Positions 8,848-18,835 of a stretch of 64,000 nt of DNA are shown in pieces (the first letter of the stretch is position 1; every line of letters starts with the position of its first letter). Source of the stretch: Kutzneria kofuensis (GTDB lineage Bacteria; Actinomycetota; Actinomycetes; Mycobacteriales; Pseudonocardiaceae). The stretch lies in the NCBI RefSeq assembly GCF_014203355.1, contig NZ_JACHIR010000001.1:4652038-4716037 (forward strand), in the 5' to 3' direction. Made by a program: the position numbers and the translations under genes. Under the pieces are notes generated by a model that was given only the letters and a program-made list of their open reading frames with translations, had not been told where the DNA came from and ran no database searches.

Positions 8848-9947
8848 TCCAGCTGGCCAACTTCTACGGACCACGATCCGGCGGGCTGCGCACCGCGCTG
8901 CACCACCTCGGCGCCGGCTACGTGCTGCACGGCCACGAGGTGTTCCTCGTCGTCCCCGGCCGCACGCCGTCGTGCGAACGGCTGCCCTCCGGCGTCAAGC
9001 GGATCACCCTCCGCGCGCCGGTCATCCCTGGTACGGGCGGTTATCGCGCCGTCGACCCGTGGCGGGTGCGGGCGCTGCTCGACCGGCTCGAACCGGATCG
9101 GCTGGAGGTCTCCGACCGGCTCACGCTGCGTGGCATGGGGCACTGGGCCCGGGAGCGCGGCGTGCCCAGCGTCGTCATCTCCCACGAGCGCCTGGACCGG
9201 CTGCTGGAGCAGTTCCTCGTGCCGCACCGGCCGGCCGTGCTGGGCGCGGACTGGGCAAACCGGCGGATGGCCGCCAGCTACGACACCGTGGTCTGCACCA
9301 CCGACTTCGCCCGCGAGGAGTTCGACCGCATCGGCGCCACCAACGTCCGCCGCGTCCCCCTCGGCGTCGACCTGCGCGAATTCACGCCTTGGCGGCGTGA
9401 CACGGCAGTAAGGGACGACCTGGCTCGCGGCGCCGGGACGCTCATGGTCCACTGCGGCCGGCTGTCGCCCGAGAAGCATGTGGAACGCAGCGTCGACACC
9501 GTCGCCGAGCTGCACGAATCCGGTCACGACGTGCGTCTGGTCATCGCCGGCGACGGTCCCCGGCGAGAGGCCCTCGAACGCCGCGCCGCCGGCCTGCCGA
9601 TCACCTTCCTCGGCTTCGTGTCGTCCCGTCCTGACGTTGCCACCCTGCTCGCCTCCGCCGACGTCTCGTTGGCCCCCGGCCCGCACGAGACCTTCGGCCT
9701 GGCCGCCCTGGAGGCCCTCGCCTCCGGCACGCCGATCGTCGTCTCCGCCTCGTCCGCCCTGCGAGAGATCGTCGCCCCCGGCTGCGGCGCCGCCGTCTCC
9801 GACCACGCCCCCGCCTTCGCCTCCGCCGTCGCTTCCCTGCTGGCCGACCCCGAGGCCGACCGCCGTGCCGCCGCCCGCGCCCGGGCCGAGGAGTTCCCCT
9901 GGCCGGCGGCCGTTGCCGGGATGCTGGCCGCGCTGCGCGCGAGGTGA
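8838..9947 (+). CDS. GT4 family glycosyltransferase
   Basis: Second GT-B glycosyltransferase (369 aa), overlapping the first by 10 bp and so co-translated with it. It has an N-terminal glycine-rich acceptor loop (NFYGPRSGGLRTAL), the C-terminal CGRLSPEKHVERSVD nucleotide-binding strand, and the EX7E motif within GPHETFGLAALEALASG. It is only distantly similar to its neighbour, so it is not a recent tandem duplicate. The pair probably adds successive sugars (perhaps mannose) to a phospholipid or other lipid; donor and acceptor cannot be read from sequence. GTG start at 8838. Confidence 0.87.
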   Translation: MRVVQLANFYGPRSGGLRTALHHLGAGYVLHGHEVFLVVPGRTPSCERLPSGVKRITLRAPVIPGTGGYRAVDPWRVRALLDRLEPDRLEVSDRLTLRGMGHWARERGVPSVVISHERLDRLLEQFLVPHRPAVLGADWANRRMAASYDTVVCTTDFAREEFDRIGATNVRRVPLGVDLREFTPWRRDTAVRDDLARGAGTLMVHCGRLSPEKHVERSVDTVAELHESGHDVRLVIAGDGPRREALERRAAGLPITFLGFVSSRPDVATLLASADVSLAPGPHETFGLAALEALASGTPIVVSASSALREIVAPGCGAAVSDHAPAFASAVASLLADPEADRRAAARARAEEFPWPAAVAGMLAALRAR

Positions 9948-9961
9948 CATAGGCTCGCGGC

Positions 9962-10651
9962 ATGTCGCGAGCCGGCTTGGACAAGAACCCGCGCGAGGTC
10001 GCCGAGATGTTCGACGGCGTGGCCAGGGGCTACGACCTGACGAACTCCGTCATGACCCTCGGGTTCGACCGGCGGTGGCGGGAGTGGACGCGCCGGGTGC
10101 TCGACGCCAAGGCCGGCGAGAAGATCCTCGACCTCGCCGCCGGCACCGCCGTGTCCACCGTCGAGTTCGCCAGCGCCGGCGCCTGGTGCGTGGCCGCCGA
10201 CTTCTCCCTCGGCATGCTCCGCAGCGGGGCCCGCCGGGCCGTGCCCAAGATCGCCGCCGACGCCCTGCACCTGCCCTTCGCCGACGGTGTCTTCGACGCC
10301 GCCACCGTCTCCTTCGGGCTGCGCAACTTCCAGGGCACCGTCGACGCCCTCCGCGAGATGGCCCGCGTCGTCCGCCCCGGCGGTCGCCTGGTGATCTGCG
10401 AGCTGTCCAAGCCGACCTGGAAGCCGCTGCGCCAGCTCTACAGCAACGTCGCCCTGCGGGCGCTGCCGGTCATCGCCAAGCCCGTCGCCTCCAACACCGA
10501 CGCCTACACCTACCTCGCCGACTCCATCCGCGACTGGCACGACCAGCGAGCGCTGGCCGAGCTCATCGCCGAGGCCGGCTGGGACGACGTCGCCTGGATG
10601 AACCTCACCGGCGGCATGGCCGCCATCCACCGCGCAACCAAGCCCGAGTAG
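9962..10651 (+). CDS. menG: Demethylmenaquinone methyltransferase (MenG/UbiE)
   Basis: SAM-dependent C-methyltransferase performing the last step of menaquinone head-group synthesis. The 229-aa protein shows motif [17 protein letters not shown], the UbiE signature [10 protein letters not shown], and [15 protein letters not shown]. Length and position downstream of the mannosyltransferase match Rv0558 in M. tuberculosis. It starts at ATG 9962, 14 bases after the preceding stop codon, so it probably shares the glycosyltransferase transcript. Confidence 0.95.
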   Translation: MSRAGLDKNPREVAEMFDGVARGYDLTNSVMTLGFDRRWREWTRRVLDAKAGEKILDLAAGTAVSTVEFASAGAWCVAADFSLGMLRSGARRAVPKIAADALHLPFADGVFDAATVSFGLRNFQGTVDALREMARVVRPGGRLVICELSKPTWKPLRQLYSNVALRALPVIAKPVASNTDAYTYLADSIRDWHDQRALAELIAEAGWDDVAWMNLTGGMAAIHRATKPE

Positions 10652-10688
10652 CTTCCCCCGCCCCGCCCCCCGCCCCCCGCCCTTTCGC

Positions 10689-10851
10689 TACGTGAGTGGC
10701 CCATTTCGCCTCAGCGGCCACCTAAGCCACTCACGTGCCCGCACCATGACGCCTCGTGGGGCACGTGAGTGGCTTAGATCGTGCTAGGAGCGAAATGAGC
10801 CACTCACGTGCGGCAATGGGGAGCTGCGGAGGCAAATGAGCCACTCACGTG
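10689..10851. repeat. Cluster of five GCCACTCACGTG repeats, both orientations
   Basis: The 12-mer (C/T)ACGTGAGTGGC or its complement occurs five times in 163 bp: plus orientation at 10689-10700 and 10762-10773; complement at 10726-10737, 10799-10810 and 10840-10851. Several copies are extended by shared flanks such as ATTTCGC and CTTAG/CTAAG. The opposed copies can form alternative hairpins. The cluster fills the gap between the convergent menG and AbiEi-like genes, so termination or a dispersed intergenic repeat family are both plausible. Confidence 0.7.
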
Positions 10852-10863
10852 GAGAAAAAACGG

Positions 10864-11835
10864 CTACTCGAGGACTGCTTGTACGGGAGGGCGTGGGCGG
10901 GTGGCGGCGCTGGCGTGGGCGGTGGTGAGGTCACGGAGCACGGCGGCGGTGTCTCGCTGCAGCTGAGAGGGCAGTGTGTGAACGACGAGGACACCGGCGC
11001 TGGCCAGGGCGGAGTGCTTGCGCATCGTTCGCGCGTACCCGTCTGGCGTCAGGTGGAACTCCAACGAGTCGATTTCCCAGGCGAGGCCGACGTCATCCCA
11101 CCACGCGTCCACGACACCAAGGCTGCGGCCGTCGGCTGTGCGCAATGCGACATTCCACGCCGGCGCCGGGAGGTTGCTGCCGTGGACCAGGGAACGGGCC
11201 CATGCCTCGGCGGCCGACCGCACACCGTCGCTGACCTCGGACAGCACCGTCCGCACGATGGCGGTACCACGCAGTCGACGAACCACAACTTCGTCGGTCA
11301 GCGATGCGACCGTGCACAGCCCGCGCTGGAGGCCGTCGGCGAGCATGGCCCGGACCACATCGAGCCGTTGCTCCCTCCGCGCGGCGTCGACGAGCGCCCG
11401 CTCGACGCTCACCAGTGGGAATCCGTCGGCCAGGCGGGCGGACCACGGCCGGCGGGATCGCTCCACCACCATGAACGATTGGCTGGCCAAGGCACGGGCG
11501 TTGGGCACCAGCACGTGCACCGAATCGTCCGTGGGAAGCCGCCGCACGCCATGTCGGTGAGCTGCCTCGACACCGGTCAGAGCCGACCCGGGACCGGCCC
11601 GGAGCAGAGCGGCTCGAACCATCTGGCGTCTGGTCGGCGAGCCGCCGGTCAAGAGGTAGACGCCGGTCAGCAGCCGGGTCCAGCCGCCGCCCGGTTGGCA
11701 TTTGCGCGCCGGTAGCCCCTGGGGCACACCGAGCCGCAGCAGGTCCGTCCAGGTGGCGACGGCGTCGGGGAACATGTCGGCCAGCGCGGCCACGTCTCTC
11801 GTGTTGCATCGGGGCACTCGTTCAATGGTGGGCAC
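10864..11835 (-). CDS. AbiEi/DUF559-like protein of unknown function
   Basis: About 323 aa. The N-terminal half resembles the winged-helix AbiEi antitoxin-like module common in actinobacteria (GVYLLTGGSPTRRQMVRAAL, LTGVEAAHRHGVRRLP). The C-terminal half carries GVVDAWWDDVGLAWEIDSLEFH, which looks like a degenerate D-(D/E)xK nuclease strand of the DUF559/Vsr type. Such proteins are frequent in actinomycete genomes without an AbiEii toxin partner, as here. The start is uncertain: the frame opens at TTG 11877; I prefer GTG 11833-11835, with others downstream. Divergent from menJ. Confidence 0.65.
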   Translation of the reverse strand: MPTIERVPRCNTRDVAALADMFPDAVATWTDLLRLGVPQGLPARKCQPGGGWTRLLTGVYLLTGGSPTRRQMVRAALLRAGPGSALTGVEAAHRHGVRRLPTDDSVHVLVPNARALASQSFMVVERSRRPWSARLADGFPLVSVERALVDAARREQRLDVVRAMLADGLQRGLCTVASLTDEVVVRRLRGTAIVRTVLSEVSDGVRSAAEAWARSLVHGSNLPAPAWNVALRTADGRSLGVVDAWWDDVGLAWEIDSLEFHLTPDGYARTMRKHSALASAGVLVVHTLPSQLQRDTAAVLRDLTTAHASAATRPRPPVQAVLE

Positions 11836-11867
11836 GGATCGTGCCTGCGCAACTACCCCTCCGACGG

Positions 11868-11907
11868 CTGTGGACAACTCGCCGACAGGGCTCGCGGTTG
11901 TCCACAG
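11868..11907. promoter_or_regulatory. Inverted pair of DnaA-box-like sites upstream of menJ
   Basis: CTGTGGACAAC (11868-11878) and its exact complement GTTGTCCACAG (11897-11907) flank an 18-base spacer about 50 bases before the menJ start. Each arm contains the actinobacterial DnaA box TTGTCCACA. The region can serve as an operator for the divergent genes or form a long-loop hairpin. Confidence 0.4.
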
Positions 11908-11956
11908 TTAGACTCGCTTCGACCTGCAAGTGAACGAATTCACGAGGGAGTCCGGC

Positions 11957-13237
11957 ATGAGCACGCCCAGCCGAGGCCAGGCCGGCGACGACGCCGACGT
12001 GATCGTGGTGGGGGCCGGGCCTGCCGGTTCGACCGCCGCGACGTACCTGGCGCGGGCCGGGCTGGACGTGCTGCTGCTGGAGAAGAGCACCTTCCCGCGG
12101 GAGAAGGTGTGCGGCGACGGGCTGACGCCGCGCGGCGTGAAGCAGTTGATCGACCTGGGCATCGACACCCGGGAAGAGGCGGGCTGGCTGCACAACAAGG
12201 GCCTGCGGGTGATCGCCGGCCGCACGCGGCTGGAGCTGCCCTGGCCGGAGCTGGCGAGCTTCCCGCCCTACGGCGTGGTCCGCCCCCGCCAGGACTTCGA
12301 CGAGATGCTGGCCCGCAACGCGCAGAAGTCGGGGGCCCGCCTCCAGGAGGCGACCACGGTCACGAGCGCCGTCCGCAACGAGCGCACGGGGCGCATCGTG
12401 GGCGTGAAGTCCAAGGACGGCAAGGAGTTCCGGGCGCCGATCGTGTTGGCGTGCGACGGGGTGTCGGCCCGGCTGGCGCTGTCGATGGGTATCGAGAAGC
12501 GCGACGACCGGCCGATGGGTGTGGCGGTTCGCCGCTACTACAAGAGCCCTCGCACCCACGACGACTACCTGGAGTCGCACCTGGAGCTGTGGGACCGCAC
12601 GGACCCGGCCAAGCCGGTGCTGATGCCGGGCTACGGCTGGATCTTCGGCATGGGCGACGGCACGGTCAACGTCGGCCTGGGCATCCTGTCGACGTCGAAG
12701 GCCTTCGGCAGCACGGATTACCGCGCGCTGATGAAGACCTGGCTGGACGGGACGCCGGAGGAGTGGGGCTTCCGCGACCAGAACGCGATCGGAAAGGTCG
12801 GCGGCGCGGCGCTGCCGATGGGCTTCAACCGCACCCCGCACTACCGCGACGGCCTGCTGCTGGTCGGCGACGCGGGCGGCACGGTGAACCCGTTCAACGG
12901 CGAGGGAATCGGTTACGCCATGGAGTCGGCGCGGCTGGCGGCGGAGTGCGTGGTGCAGGCGATGGCCCGCCCGGCCGGCATGTCCCGGGAACACGCCCTG
13001 TACGGCTACCCGACGCGCCTGCGCGAGGCGCTGGGCAGCTACTACCGCCTCGGCAACATCTTCTCGAAGTTGATCGCCAACCCGACGATCATGCGCACGG
13101 CCACCCGCTACGGCATGCCGCAGGAGGCGCTGATGCGGCTGGTGCTGAAGCTGCTCGCGGGCCTGTACGACGAGAAGGACGGCGACGCCATGGACCGGGT
13201 GATCACGCTGGCCACGAGGCTGGCGCCGGCGGTCTGA
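11957..13237 (+). CDS. menJ: Geranylgeranyl reductase family protein (MenJ-like)
   Basis: FAD-dependent reductase of the geranylgeranyl/digeranylgeranylglycerophospholipid reductase family, 426 aa. The dinucleotide motif VIVVGAGPAGSTAATYLA starts near residue 17, followed by KVCGDGLTPRG, the RPRQDFDEML segment, and the second FAD motif LLVGDAGGTVNPFNGEGIGYAMESA. Its M. tuberculosis counterpart Rv0561c (MenJ) saturates one isoprene unit of menaquinone, and the menaquinone gene context supports the same role. ATG 11957 is chosen for its GAGGGAG ribosome-binding site. A hairpin terminator follows at 13314. Confidence 0.88.
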   Translation: MSTPSRGQAGDDADVIVVGAGPAGSTAATYLARAGLDVLLLEKSTFPREKVCGDGLTPRGVKQLIDLGIDTREEAGWLHNKGLRVIAGRTRLELPWPELASFPPYGVVRPRQDFDEMLARNAQKSGARLQEATTVTSAVRNERTGRIVGVKSKDGKEFRAPIVLACDGVSARLALSMGIEKRDDRPMGVAVRRYYKSPRTHDDYLESHLELWDRTDPAKPVLMPGYGWIFGMGDGTVNVGLGILSTSKAFGSTDYRALMKTWLDGTPEEWGFRDQNAIGKVGGAALPMGFNRTPHYRDGLLLVGDAGGTVNPFNGEGIGYAMESARLAAECVVQAMARPAGMSREHALYGYPTRLREALGSYYRLGNIFSKLIANPTIMRTATRYGMPQEALMRLVLKLLAGLYDEKDGDAMDRVITLATRLAPAV

Positions 13238-13313
13238 GATGATGATCACACGGGTCGGAGAGGCCGTGGCCGATCACGCTCCGTGACATGACGTTTCCGC
13301 AGGTGGAAGCGGC

Positions 13314-13343
13314 GAAAAATCCCCTCGTACGAGGGGATTTTTC
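13314..13343 (+). terminator. Hairpin terminator after menJ
   Basis: A perfect 14-bp stem, GAAAAATCCCCTCG with its complement, around a two-base centre, ending in a T-run on the plus strand and preceded by an A-run. It would stop transcription from either direction and isolates the nuo promoter. Confidence 0.85.
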
Positions 13344-13464
13344 ATTTCCGGAGCATTGTCCGCCAATTGACGAAAACACCCGATCGGCGTAGCCGAAAGC
13401 CACTCGACATGATCTTGAACTGTCCCTGTTGTCAACCCCCTGGGCGACCCCGGGGAGGGGGGCA

Positions 13465-13470
13465 TACACT
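13465..13470 (+). promoter_or_regulatory. Candidate -10 element of the nuo promoter
   Basis: TACACT at 13465-13470 lies eight bases before the first Rex-type operator, which would place the transcription start on or beside that operator. No good -35 hexamer is visible at the usual distance. The untranslated leader would be about 190 bases. Confidence 0.35.
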
Positions 13471-13478
13471 CGGCTCGC

Positions 13479-13496
13479 TTGTGAACTGGTTCACAA
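13479..13496. promoter_or_regulatory. Rex-type operator 1 upstream of nuoA
   Basis: TTGTGAA-CTGG-TTCACAA is a perfect match to the Streptomyces Rex operator consensus TTGTGAA-N4-TTCACAA, and the palindrome extends by one more C/G pair. Rex is the NADH/NAD+-sensing repressor known to control cyd and nuo operons in Streptomyces. Confidence 0.85.
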
Positions 13497-13498
13497 GC

Positions 13499-13516
13499 TT
13501 GTGAAGAATTTCACAA
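13499..13516. promoter_or_regulatory. Rex-type operator 2 upstream of nuoA
   Basis: TTGTGAA-GAAT-TTCACAA, a second perfect consensus site 20 bp (about two helical turns) from the first. Two dimers could therefore bind on the same DNA face, allowing cooperative repression of the complex I operon when NADH is low. Confidence 0.83.
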
Positions 13517-13575
13517 GGCTGGCAGGCGTCGACGGTGGGAGGTGTCGATGAACGCGCAGGTCGGGGCGGTCGAAG

Positions 13576-13594
13576 TTAGGTCTGCCTTACCGAT
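13576..13594. promoter_or_regulatory. Possible IdeR/DmdR iron box in the nuo leader
   Basis: TTAGGTCTGCCTTACCGAT agrees with 13 of 19 positions of the actinobacterial iron-box consensus (TTAGGTTAGGCTAACCTAA), including an intact left half. It lies about 73 bases before nuoA. Iron control of an operon with many Fe-S subunits would make sense, but the match is moderate. Confidence 0.3.
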
Positions 13595-13666
13595 GGTGCG
13601 GCGAACGTCACCCCTAGGGTTCCGTCACGAGGCCGGTGATCGGCCCCACACGGAGGAGACGAAAAG

Positions 13667-14068
13667 GTGCTGAACGTCGCTGAAGCCGCAGCGGCCCCCT
13701 CGGCTCTGGGGGCCTATGTCCCGCTGGTGTGCCTGTTCGTGCTGGCGGCCGCATTCGCGTTGTTCTCGGTGACGGCCGCGCCGTTCACCGGTCCCCGCCG
13801 CTACAACAAGGCCAAGCTGGACGCCTACGAGTGCGGGATCGAACCGTCGCCGCAGCCGATCGTCGGCGGCGGCCGGATGCCGGTGGCGTACTACCTCACC
13901 GCGATGCTGTTCATCCTGTTCGACATCGAGATGGTCTTCCTCTACCCGTTCGCGGTGAACTCCGACGCCCTGGGGCTGTTCGGGGTCGTGGAGATCGTCC
14001 TGTTCATCGCAACCGTCGGGTTCGCCTACGCCTACGTGTGGCGCCGCGGCGGCCTGGACTGGAACTGA
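13667..14068 (+). CDS. nuoA: NADH-quinone oxidoreductase subunit A
   Basis: First gene of a complete 14-gene complex I operon. The 133-aa membrane subunit has three transmembrane helices (about residues 16-36, 78-98 and 105-125), with the conserved loop YECGIEP and [10 protein letters not shown] after the second helix start. NuoA packs at the junction of the quinone-binding peripheral arm and the membrane arm. GTG start at 13667 with GGAGGAG nine bases upstream. About 430 bases of regulatory DNA precede it. Confidence 0.96.
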   Translation: MLNVAEAAAAPSALGAYVPLVCLFVLAAAFALFSVTAAPFTGPRRYNKAKLDAYECGIEPSPQPIVGGGRMPVAYYLTAMLFILFDIEMVFLYPFAVNSDALGLFGVVEIVLFIATVGFAYAYVWRRGGLDWN

Positions 14069-14084
14069 CCTAGGGAGCGGCGAG

Positions 14085-14696
<612 letters not shown>

Positions 14697-14705
14697 AGCG
14701 TTCCC

Positions 14706-15470
14706 GTGACTGACGACAAGCCCACCACCCCAGAGCCCGGCGGCGAGCAGTCCAGCGCCGACCGCCCGGCCGGCGGACTCGAACCGCGCGGCGCCGAGCC
14801 CGCGGGCGGTCCGCTGTTCACCGGCCGTGCCCGCAAGGGCATGTTCCACATCTCCGGCTCCGGCGACACCTCCGGCTTCGGTGGCCTGCGGCTGCCGGCC
14901 CACGTGGCCGCGCCCAGCGAACGGCCCTTCGGCGGCTGGTTCGACGAGGTCGCCGACGAGCTGCTGGCCGCGCTCAACGACGCGGAGCTGCCGGCCGACA
15001 CCGTGCAGCAGATCACCGTGGACCGCGGCGAGATCACCTTCTACATCCGCCGCGAGCACCTGCTGGACGTCGCCCGCATCGTGCGCGACGACCCGGCGCT
15101 GCGCTTCGAGCTGTGCAGCTCGGTGTCCGGTGTGGACTACGGCGTGGACGTGCCGCAGCGGCTGCACTCCGTCTACCACCTCACGTCGATGACCTACCGC
15201 CGCCGGATCCGGCTGGAGGTCTGCCTCGACGTGGACGACGCGCACGTGCCCAGCGTGGTCGAGGTCTACCCGACCGCGGACTGGCAGGAGCGCGAGGCCT
15301 GGGACATGTTCGGGATCGTCTACGACGGCCACCCCGCGCTGACCCGAATCCTGATGCCGGACGACTGGGACGGCCACCCGCAGCGCAAGGACTACCCGCT
15401 CGGCGGCATTCCGGTCGAGTACAAGGGCGCCGAGATCCCGCCGCCCGACCAGCGGAGGTCGTACTCATGA
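14706..15470 (+). CDS. nuoC: NADH-quinone oxidoreductase subunit C
   Basis: 30-kDa subunit (254 aa) of the peripheral arm, partnering NuoD. Residues 1-45 are a Pro/Gly/Ala-rich, probably disordered extension; the conserved domain ends with [15 protein letters not shown] and [14 protein letters not shown] start at 14706. Its stop codon overlaps the nuoD start codon (ATGA), indicating translational coupling; nuoC and nuoD are separate here, unlike the fused E. coli form. Confidence 0.96.
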   Translation: MTDDKPTTPEPGGEQSSADRPAGGLEPRGAEPAGGPLFTGRARKGMFHISGSGDTSGFGGLRLPAHVAAPSERPFGGWFDEVADELLAALNDAELPADTVQQITVDRGEITFYIRREHLLDVARIVRDDPALRFELCSSVSGVDYGVDVPQRLHSVYHLTSMTYRRRIRLEVCLDVDDAHVPSVVEVYPTADWQEREAWDMFGIVYDGHPALTRILMPDDWDGHPQRKDYPLGGIPVEYKGAEIPPPDQRRSYS

Positions 15471-16789
15471 GCAGCACCGAAGAGGACATCTACGCGAGCT
15501 CCCGGGAAACCACCGAGGGCACCGTCTTCAACGTCTTCGGCGGTGACTGGGACGAGGTCGTCGAGGACGCGCTCGGCAACGAGCGCATCGTGATGAACCT
15601 CGGCCCCCAGCACCCGTCGACGCACGGCGTGCTGCGGCTGGTGCTGGAGCTGGAGGGCGAGACCGTCACCCAGGGCCGCACCGTCATCGGCTACCTGCAC
15701 ACCGGCATCGAGAAGAACGTCGAGTACCGGAACTGGACCCAGGGCGTCACCTTCGTGACGCGCATGGACTACCTGGCGCCGCTGTTCAACGAGGCCGCGT
15801 ACTGCATGGCCGTGGAGAAGCTGCTCGGCGTCGAGGTGCCGCAGCGGGCCCAGGTCGGCCGCGTGCTGCTGATGGAGATCAACCGCATCGGCTCGCACCT
15901 GGTGGCGCTGGCCACCGGCGGCATGGAGCTGGGCGCGCTGACCGGTATGACCGCCGGCTTCCGTGAGCGCGAGGAAGTCCTGCACCTGCTGGAGTTCCTG
16001 ACCGGCCTGCGGATGAACCACGCCTACATCCGGCCCGGCGGCCTCGCGCAGGACTTCCCCGTGGACGCCGTCGAGAAGATCACCGACTTCGTCAAGCTGA
16101 TGAAGAAGCGGCTGCCGGACTACGACAAGCTGCTGACCGGGCAGCCGATCTGGCGCAACCGGCTGGCCGGCATCGGCGTGCTGCCGGTGGACGCCTGCCT
16201 GGCGCTGGGCATCACCGGCCCGATCCTGCGGTCGGCCGGCCTGGCCTGGGACATGCGCAAGGTCGAGCCGTACCTGGGTTACGAGACCTACGACTTCGAG
16301 GTGCCCACCTCGACCGACGCCGACTGCTACGCCCGCTACCTGCTGCGGCTGGAGGAGATCCACCAGTCGCTGCGGATCATCGAGCAGGCGGTCAAGCGGC
16401 TGGAGCCGGGCCCGGTCATGGTAGAGGACGCCAAGATCGCCTGGCCGGCGCAGCTGACGATCGGCTCGGACGGCATGGGCAACTCGCTCGAGCACGTGCG
16501 CAAGATCATGGGGCAGTCGATGGAGTCCCTGATCCACCACTTCAAGCTGGTCACCGAGGGCTTCGCGGTGCCGGCCGGCCAGGTGTACGTGCCGGTGGAG
16601 TCGCCGCGCGGCGAGCTGGGCTACCACGTCGTCTCCGACGGCGGCACCCGGCCGATGCGGGTGCACGTGCGGGAGCCAAGTTTCGTGAACCTCCAGTCGA
16701 TGCCGGCGATGAGCGAGGGCGGCATGGTCGCCGACGTGATCGCCGCGGTGGCCTCGATCGACCCGGTGATGGGTGGGTGTGACCGGTGA
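15467..16789 (+). CDS. nuoD: NADH-quinone oxidoreductase subunit D
   Basis: 49-kDa subunit (440 aa) forming the quinone pocket with NuoB; related to the NiFe-hydrogenase large subunit but without the nickel ligands. Shows [12 protein letters not shown], the quinone-site segment [10 protein letters not shown] and the conserved C-terminus [13 protein letters not shown] at 15467 overlaps the nuoC stop. Its own stop overlaps the nuoE GTG by four bases. Confidence 0.97.
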   Translation: MSSTEEDIYASSRETTEGTVFNVFGGDWDEVVEDALGNERIVMNLGPQHPSTHGVLRLVLELEGETVTQGRTVIGYLHTGIEKNVEYRNWTQGVTFVTRMDYLAPLFNEAAYCMAVEKLLGVEVPQRAQVGRVLLMEINRIGSHLVALATGGMELGALTGMTAGFREREEVLHLLEFLTGLRMNHAYIRPGGLAQDFPVDAVEKITDFVKLMKKRLPDYDKLLTGQPIWRNRLAGIGVLPVDACLALGITGPILRSAGLAWDMRKVEPYLGYETYDFEVPTSTDADCYARYLLRLEEIHQSLRIIEQAVKRLEPGPVMVEDAKIAWPAQLTIGSDGMGNSLEHVRKIMGQSMESLIHHFKLVTEGFAVPAGQVYVPVESPRGELGYHVVSDGGTRPMRVHVREPSFVNLQSMPAMSEGGMVADVIAAVASIDPVMGGCDR

Positions 16790-17520
16790 CCTCTGATCTT
16801 TCCGACGAGCTGTTCGGCACGGAGATCGCGGACAAGGCTAAGGCGATCATCGCCCGGTACCCGCGGTCCCGCTCGGCGCTGCTGCCGATGCTGCACCTGG
16901 TGCAGTCGGTCGAGGGCTACGTCAGCGTGGACGGCATCGCGTTCTGCGCCGACCAGCTCGACCTGACCACCGCCGAGGTGAGCGCGGTGGCCACCTTCTA
17001 CACGATGTACAAGCGCCGGCCGTGCGGCGAGCACCTGGTCAGCGTGTGCACGAACACGCTGTGCGCGGCCCTGGGCGGCGACGCGATCTACGACTCGCTG
17101 CGCCAGCACCTGGGCAGCGACGGCAAGCCGCTGGGTCACGAGGAGACCTCGGGCGTGCCGGGCGAGCCCGGCTCGATCACGCTGGAGCACGCCGAGTGCC
17201 TGGCCGCCTGCGACCTCGGCCCCGTGCTGCAGGTCAACTACGAGTTCTTCGACAACCAGACGCCGGAGTCGGCGCTCGACCTGGTCAAGCAGCTGCAGGC
17301 CGGCAAGAAGCCGGACCCGACCCGCGGCGCGCCGCTGACCGACTTCCGCCAGGTGGAGCTGCAGCTGGCCGGCTTCCTCGACGACCGCGAGTCCGATGTG
17401 GACGGTCCGTCGGCGGCGCCGGAGACGCTGCGCGGAGCCAAGATCGCGCACGAGAAGGGGTGGACCGCGCCGGCGATGCCGGACTCGGTCTCCTTCCCCG
17501 CTCTGCCGGAGAAGAAGTGA
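16786..17520 (+). CDS. nuoE: NADH-quinone oxidoreductase subunit E
   Basis: 24-kDa thioredoxin-fold subunit (244 aa) of the NADH dehydrogenase module, carrying [2Fe-2S] cluster N1a. The four Cys ligands appear in VCTNTLC and ECLAACD. The C-terminal 75 residues after the cluster domain are an actinobacterial extension. GTG start at 16786, four-base overlap with nuoD; nuoF begins 10 bases after its stop. Confidence 0.95.
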   Translation: MTSDLSDELFGTEIADKAKAIIARYPRSRSALLPMLHLVQSVEGYVSVDGIAFCADQLDLTTAEVSAVATFYTMYKRRPCGEHLVSVCTNTLCAALGGDAIYDSLRQHLGSDGKPLGHEETSGVPGEPGSITLEHAECLAACDLGPVLQVNYEFFDNQTPESALDLVKQLQAGKKPDPTRGAPLTDFRQVELQLAGFLDDRESDVDGPSAAPETLRGAKIAHEKGWTAPAMPDSVSFPALPEKK

Positions 17521-17530
17521 GGGGGCGGCA

Positions 17531-18832
<1,302 letters not shown>

Positions 18833-18835
18833 GAC

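Noticed and set aside
10689-10851. CRISPR array
   Set aside because: Repeats are only 12 bp, irregularly spaced and in both orientations; no cas genes.
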